Shown: positions 29,918-40,613, numbered from the stretch's first letter. The stretch is 64,000 nt of DNA from Coraliomargarita sp965656715 (GCA_965656715.1 CBFHLR010000008.1:37598-101597), one strand, 5' to 3'. The notes: a model not told the origin generated them from the letters alone. A program made the numbers and translations.

Positions 29918-29938
29918 CATGGATTTTAATCCATGAAG
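29917..29938 (+). promoter_or_regulatory. Palindromic hairpin over the baiN start codon
   Basis: A 10-bp stem TTCATGGATT/AATCCATGAA with only a 2-nt loop spans 29917-29938 and includes the baiN ATG (29933). In mRNA it would bury the start codon. It could also be a DNA operator. Confidence 0.45.
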
Positions 29939-31183
29939 AACATAGCCATAATCGGTGGAGGTGCCGCTGGGTATTTCACCGCGCTCACGATTGCTGAGGC
30001 AGATCCGTCCGCACGGATCACCATCTACGAGCGTAGCCAGAAGACACTGAGTAAAGTGAAGATCTCAGGCGGTGGACGCTGTAATGTCACGCACAGTTGC
30101 TTTGATGCCGCGAAATTGTCGACGCACTATCCGCGTGGTTCACGAGAACTCCGTGCGGCCTTTCACCGCTGGCAACCCAAAGACACGATTGCGTGGTTTG
30201 CTGAGCGCGGCGTGACCATCAAGCGTGAAACAGATGGTCGAATGTTTCCAGACACCGATGATTCACAAACAATTATCGACTGCTTTCAAGAGCGCGCCCG
30301 TCGCGCCGGAGTCGAACTCCGTAAGGGAGTCGGACTCAAAGATCTCAAGTCTCAAGCTTCAGGTTTCAGCCTTCATTTGTCTGACGATACCATTGTTTCG
30401 GCCGATAAAGTCTGTATCGCTGTTGGCTCTCTAAAAGCATCTCCATTGACCCGTGCAATCGAAACACTGGGGCATACCATTGAGCCTCTCGTTCCTTCGC
30501 TCTTTGCCTTCAATGTAGCCGATAAGCGGCTCTCGGGGCTTTCCGGACTCTCCGTTCAAAACGCCAGCGTTACCGTAGGGGCGAGTCTTGGCACGCCCGC
30601 CATCAAGAGAAGCAAACCGCAAACAGGACCACTACTGATTACACACCGCGGCCTGAGTGGTCCGGCGATTTTACGAACTTCCGCATGGGAGGCACGCCAA
30701 CTGAACGAGCTGAATTATCATTTCGACATTTCGATCAATTGGTTGAACGACGTATCCGAAAACCAACTACGTGCACAGTTCGATCAGATACGTAAAAGTG
30801 CCGCAAAGAAGTTTGTCAGGAATACTCCGCTGGAAGCACTCCCTCGCCGGTTGTGGGAACGCCTAGTGCTGGCGGCTGGAATCAGCGATGAGACGATCTG
30901 GACGCAACTCCCCAAGAAAGCAGAAACCAAACTGATTCAGGAATGCATTAGCGGGCGCTACAGCGTTCAAGGCAAGACTACGAACAAAGACGAATTTGTG
31001 ACCGCGGGCGGGGTCAAACTCAAGGAGGTCGATTTTCGGACAATGGAAAGCAAGCTTGTGCCGGGCTTACACTTTGCGGGCGAGTGCCTCGATATTGATG
31101 GCATCACTGGCGGCTTCAATTTTCAGGCAGCTTGGACCACAGGACGAATCGCGGGGCTCGCGATGTGCGAGACTACCTTATGA
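29933..31183 (+). CDS. BaiN/RdsA-family flavoprotein (HI0933-like)
   Basis: FAD-binding protein of 416 residues of the HI0933 family, NAD(P)/FAD-dependent oxidoreductases of mostly unknown substrate. The N-terminal dinucleotide motif IAIIGGGAAGYFTAL, the family hallmark KISGGGRCNVTHS, LLITHRGLSGPAIL, and the C-terminal FAD motif VTAGGVKLKEVDF and CLDIDGITGGFNFQAAWTTGRIAG are all present. Its last 6 bases overlap the convergent orphan gene. Confidence 0.88.
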   Translation: MKNIAIIGGGAAGYFTALTIAEADPSARITIYERSQKTLSKVKISGGGRCNVTHSCFDAAKLSTHYPRGSRELRAAFHRWQPKDTIAWFAERGVTIKRETDGRMFPDTDDSQTIIDCFQERARRAGVELRKGVGLKDLKSQASGFSLHLSDDTIVSADKVCIAVGSLKASPLTRAIETLGHTIEPLVPSLFAFNVADKRLSGLSGLSVQNASVTVGASLGTPAIKRSKPQTGPLLITHRGLSGPAILRTSAWEARQLNELNYHFDISINWLNDVSENQLRAQFDQIRKSAAKKFVRNTPLEALPRRLWERLVLAAGISDETIWTQLPKKAETKLIQECISGRYSVQGKTTNKDEFVTAGGVKLKEVDFRTMESKLVPGLHFAGECLDIDGITGGFNFQAAWTTGRIAGLAMCETTL

Positions 31184-31942
31184 ATTATGAATCGGGACAT
31201 CATAGAAAGTATACTTTAAGCCAAGATCCACTGCTATTTTTTTAAACCTATCAGGGTCCGTGCGACGCAGATGCCCCCACGTATCCATAAAAATATGTTC
31301 ACACCCGACTTCCCAGCATGCTATTAGATCAGCATTATCAAGCACATCCTTATAATTATCTACGAACAAAGACTTTGCCATTATACCGACTTCAGGTAAT
31401 ATCTTCGTAATACAAGAGTTATTAACTGCACTTAATAAACCACGTCTACGTGCATAGAAATAGTTGTATATTCTGGTAGAGTCACCGCCATACATTGAAT
31501 TAAATATAGACGGATCAAAACCATTACAAATTGCACGGTAAAATTTGATAGAGCGCTCTCGATCTGCATACAACTGGCGATACTCTCTGCCTACTCTTAT
31601 TGCCAATAGAGGTCGGTCATCATCACAAGGGTAACCGTTGATAAGAGATGTTGAAGTTAAGTGTATATTGATAGGTAAAAATTCTGATTCTGCAGAAAAA
31701 AGCGTAGGGTGCCCAAAGTCACCTGACACGAAGTCGAGCCCCTCATCTGCGGGATCAGTTATACTATACGCTGACGCATCTATACATTTTGCTATTTCTA
31801 ATAGTGGCTCGACAAAAGAGCCCTGCAATTCGATCCAGTCAGAACACTCTAAATATACCAGCAGAGCTTCCTCTAAAGAAACTCCTGGCAACAGCTCATA
31901 TATAAAAGGGCGTGTGGAAAATGTAGCTCTAACAAAGTTCAT
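31178..31942 (-). CDS. Hypothetical protein, AT-rich orphan
   Basis: I do not recognise this 254-residue protein. It has no signal peptide or membrane segment. The sequence is rich in aromatic and acidic residues and mixed alpha/beta in look, with no repeated motif. Its DNA is visibly AT-richer than neighbours, with different codon choice (many ATA, TTA, AGA), pointing to recent acquisition. It converges on baiN with a 6-base overlap. The ATG at 31942 is the only good start. No mobile-element gene is adjacent. The frame is long enough and free of overlaps to be taken as a real gene. Confidence 0.6.
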   Translation of the reverse strand: MNFVRATFSTRPFIYELLPGVSLEEALLVYLECSDWIELQGSFVEPLLEIAKCIDASAYSITDPADEGLDFVSGDFGHPTLFSAESEFLPINIHLTSTSLINGYPCDDDRPLLAIRVGREYRQLYADRERSIKFYRAICNGFDPSIFNSMYGGDSTRIYNYFYARRRGLLSAVNNSCITKILPEVGIMAKSLFVDNYKDVLDNADLIACWEVGCEHIFMDTWGHLRRTDPDRFKKIAVDLGLKYTFYDVPIHNS

Positions 31943-32122
31943 ACCAAGATCTCAAGACATACCGTAAACGATCTAAAATCAATTACTACTTCCTGAGCCT
32001 ATATTCTATTGCATGGTTATAAATTTACTCTTACGCCGCTACTTGCTAGTTTTACGTGTCGTTTGATATTTCGTCAGTCGTCAACAAACTGATGCGTATT
32101 CACTCCACTAGCTACCCTACCC

Positions 32123-33628
32123 ATGCCTCAGGATACCTACATTCTTGCTTTAGATCAGGGCACTACCAGCTGCCGCTCGATCGTTTTCGACCAGAACGGC
32201 AGCGAAGTCGCCAGCGCACAAAAGGACTTTCCGCAAATCTATCCACAACCTGGTTGGGTTGAACACGATCCCATGGTGATTTGGTCGAGTCAGAGTTCGA
32301 CTATTGCCGAAGCGATTTCAAAGGCGAATCTGACACGCACTTCAATTGCTGCGGTGGGCCTGACGAACCAGCGTGAAACGACCGTGGTTTGGGATAAGGC
32401 CACCGGTAAGCCGATTTACAATGCAATCGTGTGGCAAGATCGACGCACCGCCGATTACTGCAGGCAGCTCAAAGCCGATGGGCTGGAACAAGTGGTGAAT
32501 CAGAAGACAGGCCTGCGACTGGATCCGTATTTCTCGGCCACTAAGCTTCGCTGGATTCTGAAGAACGTTCCAGGCGCTGAGAAAAAAGCCAAGGCAGGTC
32601 AGTTGTGTTTTGGCACAGTCGACAGCTGGCTGATCTGGCAGTTAACAGGGCATGCAGTCCACGCGACGGACGTCAGCAATGCCAGTCGCACCCTACTCTA
32701 CAACATCATCGATGATTGCTGGGATGATGAGCTACTTGAACTCTTTGAGATTCCTAGAAGCGTTCTACCGGAGATCCGTTCCAACTCTGAAGTCTACGGG
32801 ACCGTTGCAGAGAACTTATATCCGGGCGGCGCCCCCATCGCCGGGGTCGCTGGTGATCAGCATGCTGCCCTCTTTGGGCAAGCCTGCTTCGATCCAGGCA
32901 TGGCCAAGAACACCTATGGAACCGGCTGCTTTCTGTTAATGAACATGGGAGACCAGGTGGTTCGCTCTAAAAACAATCTGTTGAGCACGGTGGCATGGCG
33001 TATCGGTGAGCAGACACAATACGCGCTAGAAGGTTCGGTTTTTGTTGGCGGAGCGGTTGTGCAATGGATTCGTGACGAACTACAACTGGTGCAAAGCGCT
33101 GAAGAACTGAGTGCGTTGGCTGAAACGGTCCCGGATGCGAATGGCCTGTTCTTGGTGCCAGCCTTTGCAGGGCTCGGTGCGCCGCATTGGGATCCATATG
33201 CGCGTGGCGCAGCTGTTGGCATCACTCGGGGAACGAACCGTGCGCATTTCTGTCGAGCCGCAATCGAATCGATTGCCTTTCAAACCGCAGAGCTGATCGA
33301 TGCGATGGAGAAAGATAGCGGCCTGACCCTTACCGAATTACGCGTCGATGGTGGAGCGAGCCAAAGCGATCCACTGCTACAGTTTCAGGCCAATCTACTG
33401 CAGTCCAAAGTGAATCGCCCACAATACGTCGAAACAACTGCGCTCGGTGCTGCCTACCTCGCAGGACTGGCTGTAGGCTATTGGGATAGTCTGGACCAGA
33501 TTAAGCAAATTAGAGAAACCCAGCAGGTCTTTGGGCCGAAGCGCAGTAGCATCGAGATGGAGCAATTGCGTCGATCATGGACTAAAGCTGTCGAGCGCTC
33601 AAAAGCCTGGGAAGAGCCTGCGGATTAA
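32123..33628 (+). CDS. glpK: Glycerol kinase
   Basis: FGGY-family kinase (501 residues) that phosphorylates glycerol to glycerol-3-phosphate. It shows ALDQGTTSCRSIVFDQNG, VGLTNQRETTVVWDKATGKPIYNAIVWQDRRT, GTVDSWLIWQLTG and the second signature GAAYLAGLAVGYW. No GlpF facilitator is present beside it. It is separated from glpD by 137 bases that are mostly a REP-like repeat, so the two may be transcribed together. Confidence 0.97.
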   Translation: MPQDTYILALDQGTTSCRSIVFDQNGSEVASAQKDFPQIYPQPGWVEHDPMVIWSSQSSTIAEAISKANLTRTSIAAVGLTNQRETTVVWDKATGKPIYNAIVWQDRRTADYCRQLKADGLEQVVNQKTGLRLDPYFSATKLRWILKNVPGAEKKAKAGQLCFGTVDSWLIWQLTGHAVHATDVSNASRTLLYNIIDDCWDDELLELFEIPRSVLPEIRSNSEVYGTVAENLYPGGAPIAGVAGDQHAALFGQACFDPGMAKNTYGTGCFLLMNMGDQVVRSKNNLLSTVAWRIGEQTQYALEGSVFVGGAVVQWIRDELQLVQSAEELSALAETVPDANGLFLVPAFAGLGAPHWDPYARGAAVGITRGTNRAHFCRAAIESIAFQTAELIDAMEKDSGLTLTELRVDGGASQSDPLLQFQANLLQSKVNRPQYVETTALGAAYLAGLAVGYWDSLDQIKQIRETQQVFGPKRSSIEMEQLRRSWTKAVERSKAWEEPAD

Positions 33629-33656
33629 ATAAATGCGTGTTTTTCAAAATATTTGG

Positions 33657-33743
33657 GTAGGGTTCGTTATCCTAAACGAACCGCGTCGGTGGTGCCATCT
33701 CAGAGTCTTACTGAAGCGGCGCGATAGGGATATTACGCCCTAC
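33657..33743. repeat. REP-like two-hairpin repeat, copy between glpK and glpD
   Basis: 87-bp element bounded by GTAGGG (33657) and CCCTAC (to 33743). The left arm forms GGTTCGTT/AACGAACC (8 bp, loop ATCCTA); the right arm forms GGCG/CGCC. Ends and layout match copies at 8094 and 44171, but stem sequences differ. Confidence 0.65.
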
Positions 33744-33765
33744 CTTAACCATAAACCGTCTAGAC

Positions 33766-35349
33766 ATGAAACGTGCCATAACACTCGATCGCGTAAAGTC
33801 AGCAACGCAAGCCTTTGACCTAGTTGTTATCGGTGGCGGTGCATCAGGACTAGGAGCGGCAGTCGATGCCGCTGCGCGTGGGCATCGTATCGCCTTATTT
33901 GAGCAATCCGACTTCGCGAAGGGCACCTCCAGTCGCTCAACCAAACTGGTGCATGGCGGCGTGCGCTATCTGCAGCAAGGTAATGTTTCGCTGGTGTTGG
34001 AAGCCTTGCGTGAACGCGGACGACTCGCCCGGAACGCGCCACACCTGGTTCGTTCGCAAGCTTTCGTTATCCCGAACTACTCTTGGTGGGAAGGTCCCTT
34101 CTATGGCATCGGGATGAAGGTCTATGATCAGCTTGCAGGTAAGTTGGGGCTGTCACCCTCGCGTCACCTCAACAAACAGCAGACGATCGCGAAGATACCA
34201 ACTGTAGAGCAGAAGAACCTCGTCGGCGGCGTGATCTATCATGACGGTCAATTCGACGACTCGAGGCTCGCCGTGAATCTTGCGCAAACCGCGGACGAGT
34301 TCGGGGCTGCAATGTTGAACTATTGTCGCTGTGTGGGGCTAGAAAAAGATAATGGCATGGTTTCCGGCGTGCGTATTCATGACCTTGAGAACAACGAAGT
34401 CTTCACTGTGCAGGCGAAGTGCGTGATCAATGCCACGGGCGTCTTTGTCGATGATCTGCGACAGATGGATGACTGTGAAGCGAAACCAATCATCGCAGTG
34501 AGTCAGGGGATACACTTAGTATTACCCAAAGAATTCTTACCGGGCGATTCAGCGATCATGGTGCCCAAAACTGACGATGGCCGTGTCTTGTTTGCGGTGC
34601 CTTGGCATGATCACGTCGTTGTTGGGACCACGGATACCCCACTCGATTCACATTGTCTTGAGCCGCGAGCACTTGAAGAAGAACGCGAATTCGTCATGAC
34701 ACATGCGCGTAAGTATCTAACGAAAGACCCGACGGATGACGACGTGCTCAGTGTGTTTGCCGGACTTCGTCCATTAGTCAAAGCTGGCGAGGGTTCCGAC
34801 ACCGCAGCGCTTTCACGTGATCATAGTATCATCATCAGCAATAGTGGTTTGATTACACTCACGGGCGGCAAGTGGACCACGTATCGCAAGATGGCAGAGG
34901 ATGTGATTGATCAGGCTGAAACGGTCGGCAACCTGCCCCACAAGTGTTGCCAAACCGAAGAGATGCAAATCCATGGCTGGACACAGGCTGAAGCATCGAG
35001 TCCGAATCTAGCTCCATATGGTGCGGATGCATTGCAAATTCAGGAGCTCATTGCCGCGTCGCCAGAGTTTGCCGATCGACTGCATCCTGAACTGCCGTAT
35101 CAGAAGGCGGAAGTCGTCTGGCACGCACGCGAGGAAATGGCCCGCACTGTGGAAGACGTGCTCGCGCGACGCACCCGCGCACTGCTACTCAATGCTCGGG
35201 CATCGATTGATGCAGCCCCAGCCGTCGCATTGATCCTGGCTGAAGAGCTTCGCCGTGGCGATGCTTGGCAAGCTAAACAAGTCGCTGAGTATACAAAGCT
35301 GGCTGAAGGCTACGTATACACTCACCCCGCAAGCACTGCTAGCGATTGA
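33766..35349 (+). CDS. glpD: Aerobic glycerol-3-phosphate dehydrogenase
   Basis: FAD enzyme (527 residues) that oxidises glycerol-3-phosphate to dihydroxyacetone phosphate and passes electrons to quinones. The FAD motif LVVIGGGASGLGAAVDAAARG, TSSRSTKLVHGGVRYL, VINATGVFVDDLRQM, and VVGTTDTPL fit GlpD, as does the C-terminal domain with EMARTVEDVLARRTRALLL. With glpK it makes a complete glycerol entry route. Confidence 0.96.
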   Translation: MKRAITLDRVKSATQAFDLVVIGGGASGLGAAVDAAARGHRIALFEQSDFAKGTSSRSTKLVHGGVRYLQQGNVSLVLEALRERGRLARNAPHLVRSQAFVIPNYSWWEGPFYGIGMKVYDQLAGKLGLSPSRHLNKQQTIAKIPTVEQKNLVGGVIYHDGQFDDSRLAVNLAQTADEFGAAMLNYCRCVGLEKDNGMVSGVRIHDLENNEVFTVQAKCVINATGVFVDDLRQMDDCEAKPIIAVSQGIHLVLPKEFLPGDSAIMVPKTDDGRVLFAVPWHDHVVVGTTDTPLDSHCLEPRALEEEREFVMTHARKYLTKDPTDDDVLSVFAGLRPLVKAGEGSDTAALSRDHSIIISNSGLITLTGGKWTTYRKMAEDVIDQAETVGNLPHKCCQTEEMQIHGWTQAEASSPNLAPYGADALQIQELIAASPEFADRLHPELPYQKAEVVWHAREEMARTVEDVLARRTRALLLNARASIDAAPAVALILAEELRRGDAWQAKQVAEYTKLAEGYVYTHPASTASD

Positions 35350-35366
35350 GGCGTGATTGCTGCGTC

Positions 35367-36689
35367 TTAATTGAACTCTTTGATAATGAACGGAATCGAA
35401 TCATCCCAAAACTTAGAGTCTGGATATTGTCCAGGAGTCACCACAAACACACCAAAGCCCTCTTCGGGGGCGAGCCAAAATGTCGAAGCCGCCAATCGGT
35501 CTCGACCGTTGTGCTGAAGAATAACACCGCTGGACCAGTTCCTATGAATACTATACAAGCCTAGGCCATAGTGGTGGATATCTGACGCTTGGTGCAACTT
35601 CTCAAAATTGTCTCTGGTAATTCCCAGTGGGTTATTTGGCTGAAACTGCATGTGAAAAATACTGAACTTCGCAAAATCCTCCAAGGTTGAATATATGCCT
35701 CCCCCCGGCGCAGTGAATTGCGGGTTCATTATCCCCTTTGCCTCATCAGGTGGATATGGCGTCGTGTGACTCAAACCCAGAGGTTCGATTACTAGGGTTT
35801 CAATGAGTGATTCCCATGAATCGCTCATGACTCTTTCTAGCATCGCACCAGCGATATAGTGTCCTACGTTGGAATATTCGAACTCGGTCCCAGGCTTAAA
35901 AATCGGGTCATGTGCAGTAACGACCTTGATCAATTCAAGACGTTGCTCCTGAGCGCTCCCCGAGAATGCAAGCACCTGCTGATAGTCTTTGGATTTCCAA
36001 AAGTCATTCATGCTCGGCGCCCCGGCAGTATGATTGAGCAATTGTTCGATAGTGACGTCCCGATAGCGTCGATCCATTTCTTTGGTAAGCTCAGGGAAAA
36101 CCTCAGATAAGGTGCTACTCCAATCAATTTTACCCTTGGATACTAGAACGGCTGCTAGCGTTGCATTCATTGCTTTCGTGCATGACGCGATCGATATCTG
36201 ATCACTTGGGCCAGCACTCCTAAACAGATCAGGCGCTGTTTTACTATGTGCATAGCCTACGCCATGGATTTTATAGTCGCGTATAATGCAGACGCCAAGC
36301 GCTGGCAAACCTGCGATTCTCCTCGCCTGACGCGCAAGGTCGGATAGGTCCTCATAGCGGCTCAGTGCTCCAGCGATAGAAGGTGCGTCAACACTCTTTG
36401 ACTGGATAGACGAACTCTCGGGTTTCTGTGTTTGCAACTCACGAAGGTAGGCTTGATCGCCATAGCTTAGTGCACTGATCAGTAGGTAAACCGTTCTGCC
36501 ATCTTCTCGTTTAATGGTAATACGGTCATTCCAAACTTTAACTAATGTTGCGCGAACCTGATGCCCCTCCTGTGAAGTCCAAATTCGGCTCTGATCTGTT
36601 GCTGAAGCAGGGCTCCACAGCCCCAAAAACAACACAGCAAACGCACAGAGATGAAGAATAAGCTTATGGCTATAATTGCGCTTTTTCAT
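35367..36689 (-). CDS. Secreted serine hydrolase (beta-lactamase fold) with N-terminal SHD1-like domain
   Basis: Protein of 440 residues. It starts with a signal peptide (MKKRNYSHKLILHL, ending near SPASA), then a small SH3-like domain (RIWTSQEGHQVRATLVKV, ITIKREDGRTVYL) resembling SHD1, common in Verrucomicrobia and Planctomycetes. The rest is a class C beta-lactamase/esterase-type domain with SxxK (IASCTKAMNA), YxN (EYSNVGHY) and a late HNG box (LQHNGRD). It probably acts on D-amino peptides or esters outside the cytoplasm; the substrate is unknown. The ATG at 36689 begins the signal peptide. Confidence 0.85.
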   Translation of the reverse strand: MKKRNYSHKLILHLCAFAVLFLGLWSPASATDQSRIWTSQEGHQVRATLVKVWNDRITIKREDGRTVYLLISALSYGDQAYLRELQTQKPESSSIQSKSVDAPSIAGALSRYEDLSDLARQARRIAGLPALGVCIIRDYKIHGVGYAHSKTAPDLFRSAGPSDQISIASCTKAMNATLAAVLVSKGKIDWSSTLSEVFPELTKEMDRRYRDVTIEQLLNHTAGAPSMNDFWKSKDYQQVLAFSGSAQEQRLELIKVVTAHDPIFKPGTEFEYSNVGHYIAGAMLERVMSDSWESLIETLVIEPLGLSHTTPYPPDEAKGIMNPQFTAPGGGIYSTLEDFAKFSIFHMQFQPNNPLGITRDNFEKLHQASDIHHYGLGLYSIHRNWSSGVILQHNGRDRLAASTFWLAPEEGFGVFVVTPGQYPDSKFWDDSIPFIIKEFN

Positions 36690-36759
36690 AACGACTGAAG
36701 AAATATGATGCCACATAAGCTTTCATACTCCTTCAGCCGATCAAGTCACAAATTAAACT

Positions 36760-38184
<1,425 letters not shown>

Positions 38185-38228
38185 AGTCTGTATGGCACCA
38201 ACTGTAGTATGGTCGTAACGGGTGCCGC

Positions 38229-38280
38229 GTTATCGATGATGGTCTAATAATGACTCCTAAAACAATCGCTCATCGATAAC
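38229..38280 (-). promoter_or_regulatory. 11-bp inverted repeat in the helicase 5' region
   Basis: GTTATCGATGA (38229-38239) pairs with TCATCGATAAC (38270-38280) over a 30-nt spacer, 45 bases before the helicase start. It could be a folded 5' leader or an operator. Confidence 0.45.
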
Positions 38281-38293
38281 AGACCGCATCAGG

Positions 38294-38314
38294 CGAGTTG
38301 CGCCTAGCAACTCG
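38294..38314. promoter_or_regulatory. 8-bp hairpin next to the helicase 5' region
   Basis: CGAGTTGC/GCAACTCG around a 5-nt loop. No T-run follows on either strand. It sits between the two divergent genes; role unknown. Confidence 0.35.
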
Positions 38315-38438
38315 GGAAGCTGGCCTAAACGTCAGTTAATTCGCTGTCACGCAAGCTTAATCGCCAGAACTCAATGACAAGAAAGTTGAAATAGAACTCA
38401 AGCTGAGCCCTCTTATTGGCAAAACCTTTGATTGAATT

Positions 38439-38639
38439 ATGGAAGAACAAGCCCCTACCACTGAGATTACCGAACATACCGCGACCTGCGAGGTCGACGG
38501 TTCCTGCGCGTCTTGTAGCACCTGTGCAACTGGCATCTGTCCAGGCACTTTGCTCGTCGGCGCGATGGCATTGATTTGGTTCGGCGCGGTTATTGGAGCG
38601 AAACTGTTTGGTAAGAAAACTCCGCCTAATGATGGATAG
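38439..38639 (+). CDS. Small cysteine-rich single-pass membrane protein
   Basis: Protein of 66 residues. Residues 17-34 hold five Cys in a C-x5-C-x2-C-x2-C-x4-C pattern, followed by one transmembrane helix (TLLVGAMALIWFGAVIGAKL) and a short basic tail. The Cys spacing could bind zinc or an iron-sulfur cluster, or simply be oxidised. I do not recognise the family. It lies 65 bases upstream of coaD on the same strand. Composition and uninterrupted frame support a real gene. Confidence 0.6.
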   Translation: MEEQAPTTEITEHTATCEVDGSCASCSTCATGICPGTLLVGAMALIWFGAVIGAKLFGKKTPPNDG

Positions 38640-38704
38640 CGAATGGCCCGAATTGCGTAATTAGGTGGACTTCTGCGGTCATATCGGCTGAATGTGCGCC
38701 CTTT

Positions 38705-39187
38705 ATGAAAATTGCCATTTATCCGGGTTCGTTTGATCCGATTACCAACGGACACCTCGATGTGATTAATCGCGCACGACGTATTTTTGACAAAGTCGTG
38801 ATCGCGGTTGCGCGTAATGCATCCAAAAACGCACTGTTCACCACCGAAGAGCGCGTCCGTATGATCGAAGAGAACATCGTCGACCGTCCGAACCTGAGTG
38901 TGGTTGCCTTTGATGGTCTGATTGTCGACCTAGCGATCGAAATGGAAGCCGTTGCGCTCATTCGTGGCATGCGCGCAGTCTCCGACTTCGAGCACGAGTT
39001 CCAAATGGCGCAAATGAATCGTCACCTCGACGGGAGAGTCGAAACCATTTTCCTCATGCCGAATGAGAAATACTTCTTCACCAGTTCGTCCCTACTCAAG
39101 CAGGTGCATGCCTTTACTGACCGCAAAACCGACCTTGTTCCTGACAATGTTTACGAAGCGCTCTGCGAGAAATTCAAGCGAGACTAA
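38705..39187 (+). CDS. coaD: Phosphopantetheine adenylyltransferase
   Basis: Penultimate step of coenzyme A synthesis: transfers AMP from ATP to phosphopantetheine. 160 residues, normal length. It shows YPGSFDPITNGHLDVINRA with the HxGH-type motif, NPDEKYFFTSSSLLKQV-type second motif (FFTSSSLLKQVHAF), and RGMRAVSDFEHEFQMAQMNR. It is followed after 6 bases by the MFS gene. Confidence 0.96.
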   Translation: MKIAIYPGSFDPITNGHLDVINRARRIFDKVVIAVARNASKNALFTTEERVRMIEENIVDRPNLSVVAFDGLIVDLAIEMEAVALIRGMRAVSDFEHEFQMAQMNRHLDGRVETIFLMPNEKYFFTSSSLLKQVHAFTDRKTDLVPDNVYEALCEKFKRD

Positions 39188-39193
39188 TTAGCA

Positions 39194-40537
39194 ATGACCC
39201 AATCCGCTCCTGAGCCTACCAACGCTGATCAGGGACGCCGCACATTGGGAATCGTGTTTCTGACACTATTCCTCGATCTCGTCGGGTTCTCCATCATCTT
39301 CCCCCTCTTTCCAGCCATGCTGGATTACTATCTGCCCAACGGTGCAGGCAGTGAATCCTTACTCGGGCAACTGGTCGGCCCGCTGAATGACTGGGCTGTG
39401 CGTAGCGGCGCAGAGAATCCACGATTGATGACCGCCGTGCTGTTTGGTGGCATCCTTGGTTCGTTGTATTCCCTGTTACAGTTTGTCTGTGCTCCGTTGT
39501 GGGGTGCCTACTCCGACCGTGTGGGCCGACGTAAAGTCTTACTAATCACGATTGCGGGCTTAGCGCTCAGTTATGTGGCTTGGTTCTTTGCCGCTTCATT
39601 CTGGGTCTTGGTGCTGGCGCGTGTGCTGGGTGGTATCATGGGCGGCAATCTTTCTGTGGCCACGGCTGCAGTTGCCGATGTCACTTCCCGCGAGAAACGC
39701 TCGGGAGGCATGGCAATCGTCGGTATCGCCTTTGGTCTCGGCTTTTTAGTGGGCCCGGCAATCGGCGGCCTTTGCTCGCTCATCGATCTGACGGACCTCT
39801 TCCCCGGACTCACAAAGTTCGGGGTCAACCCGTTCTCCTTGCCTGCGCTAGTGAGTCTTGTGCTTGCAGTTCTGAATCTACTGTGGGTCGCTCGTCGTTT
39901 CGATGAAACGCTCCCTGAGTCGAAGCGTGGCCAAGCATCTGAGCACAAAGAGCGCCTACCGATTTTTCATCTCTTTCAGCATGGGGATGCAGCTGTCAAG
40001 CGCACCAACCTCACCTACCTGATCTACATGCTGGCATTCAGTGGCATGGAGTTCACGCTGACCTTTTTGGCGGTTGAGCGCCTGGGCTTTAGCCCTGCGC
40101 AAAACGGCGGCATGTTCGTTTTCATCGGATTTGTGCTAGTTCTCGTGCAAGGTGGCTTTGTGCGTCGCATGGCACCCAAGCTCGGCGAGAAGAAGCTCGC
40201 AGTAGCGGGTCTGCTCTGTGGTGTCGTGGCATTTCTTATACTGTCCATCGCTCTCAAGCTCGGCATCTTTTTCACCGCACTCGGTGTGATGGCGCTTTCG
40301 ATCGGCTTGGTCTCCCCAACAATGAGTGCATTGGTATCACTCTACTCGACCGAGTCCGAACAAGGCAAAGCACTTGGCGTCTTCCGCTCAGCAGGCTCAC
40401 TGGCACGTGCAATTGGCCCACTCATGGCTGCCTTCGTCTATTTTTCGTATGGATCGCAGAGCGCCTACCTCTTTGGTGCGGCGATTGTGGTGCTGCCGTT
40501 TCTGATGTCGCTTTCGCTGCCAAAAGCGACAACCTAG
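39194..40537 (+). CDS. MFS transporter, TetA-like drug exporter family
   Basis: Integral membrane protein of 447 residues with about twelve predicted helices. The MFS motif A is clear (WGAYSDRVGRRKVLL), and helix 5 carries GLGFLVGPAIGGL. The N-terminal half has an insert after helix 1 (residues about 40-75). Similarity is to drug:H+ antiporter-1/tetracycline exporters, but the substrate cannot be assigned. It overlaps no other gene and may share a transcript with coaD. Confidence 0.85.
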   Translation: MTQSAPEPTNADQGRRTLGIVFLTLFLDLVGFSIIFPLFPAMLDYYLPNGAGSESLLGQLVGPLNDWAVRSGAENPRLMTAVLFGGILGSLYSLLQFVCAPLWGAYSDRVGRRKVLLITIAGLALSYVAWFFAASFWVLVLARVLGGIMGGNLSVATAAVADVTSREKRSGGMAIVGIAFGLGFLVGPAIGGLCSLIDLTDLFPGLTKFGVNPFSLPALVSLVLAVLNLLWVARRFDETLPESKRGQASEHKERLPIFHLFQHGDAAVKRTNLTYLIYMLAFSGMEFTLTFLAVERLGFSPAQNGGMFVFIGFVLVLVQGGFVRRMAPKLGEKKLAVAGLLCGVVAFLILSIALKLGIFFTALGVMALSIGLVSPTMSALVSLYSTESEQGKALGVFRSAGSLARAIGPLMAAFVYFSYGSQSAYLFGAAIVVLPFLMSLSLPKATT

Positions 40538-40590
40538 GGACGTGACTTTAGCACGCTCGCTCCACTGTGAAGCAGCAAATTTGGCGTGCG

Positions 40591-40613
40591 GGCGCGTCAA
40601 GACGCGCCCCTAC
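40591..40613. repeat. REP-like hairpin, partial copy after the MFS gene
   Basis: GGCGCGTCAAGACGCGCC followed by CCTAC matches the right arm of the 8094 and 44171 elements nearly base for base. The left arm (about 40538-40590) is diverged or lost. Confidence 0.75.
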
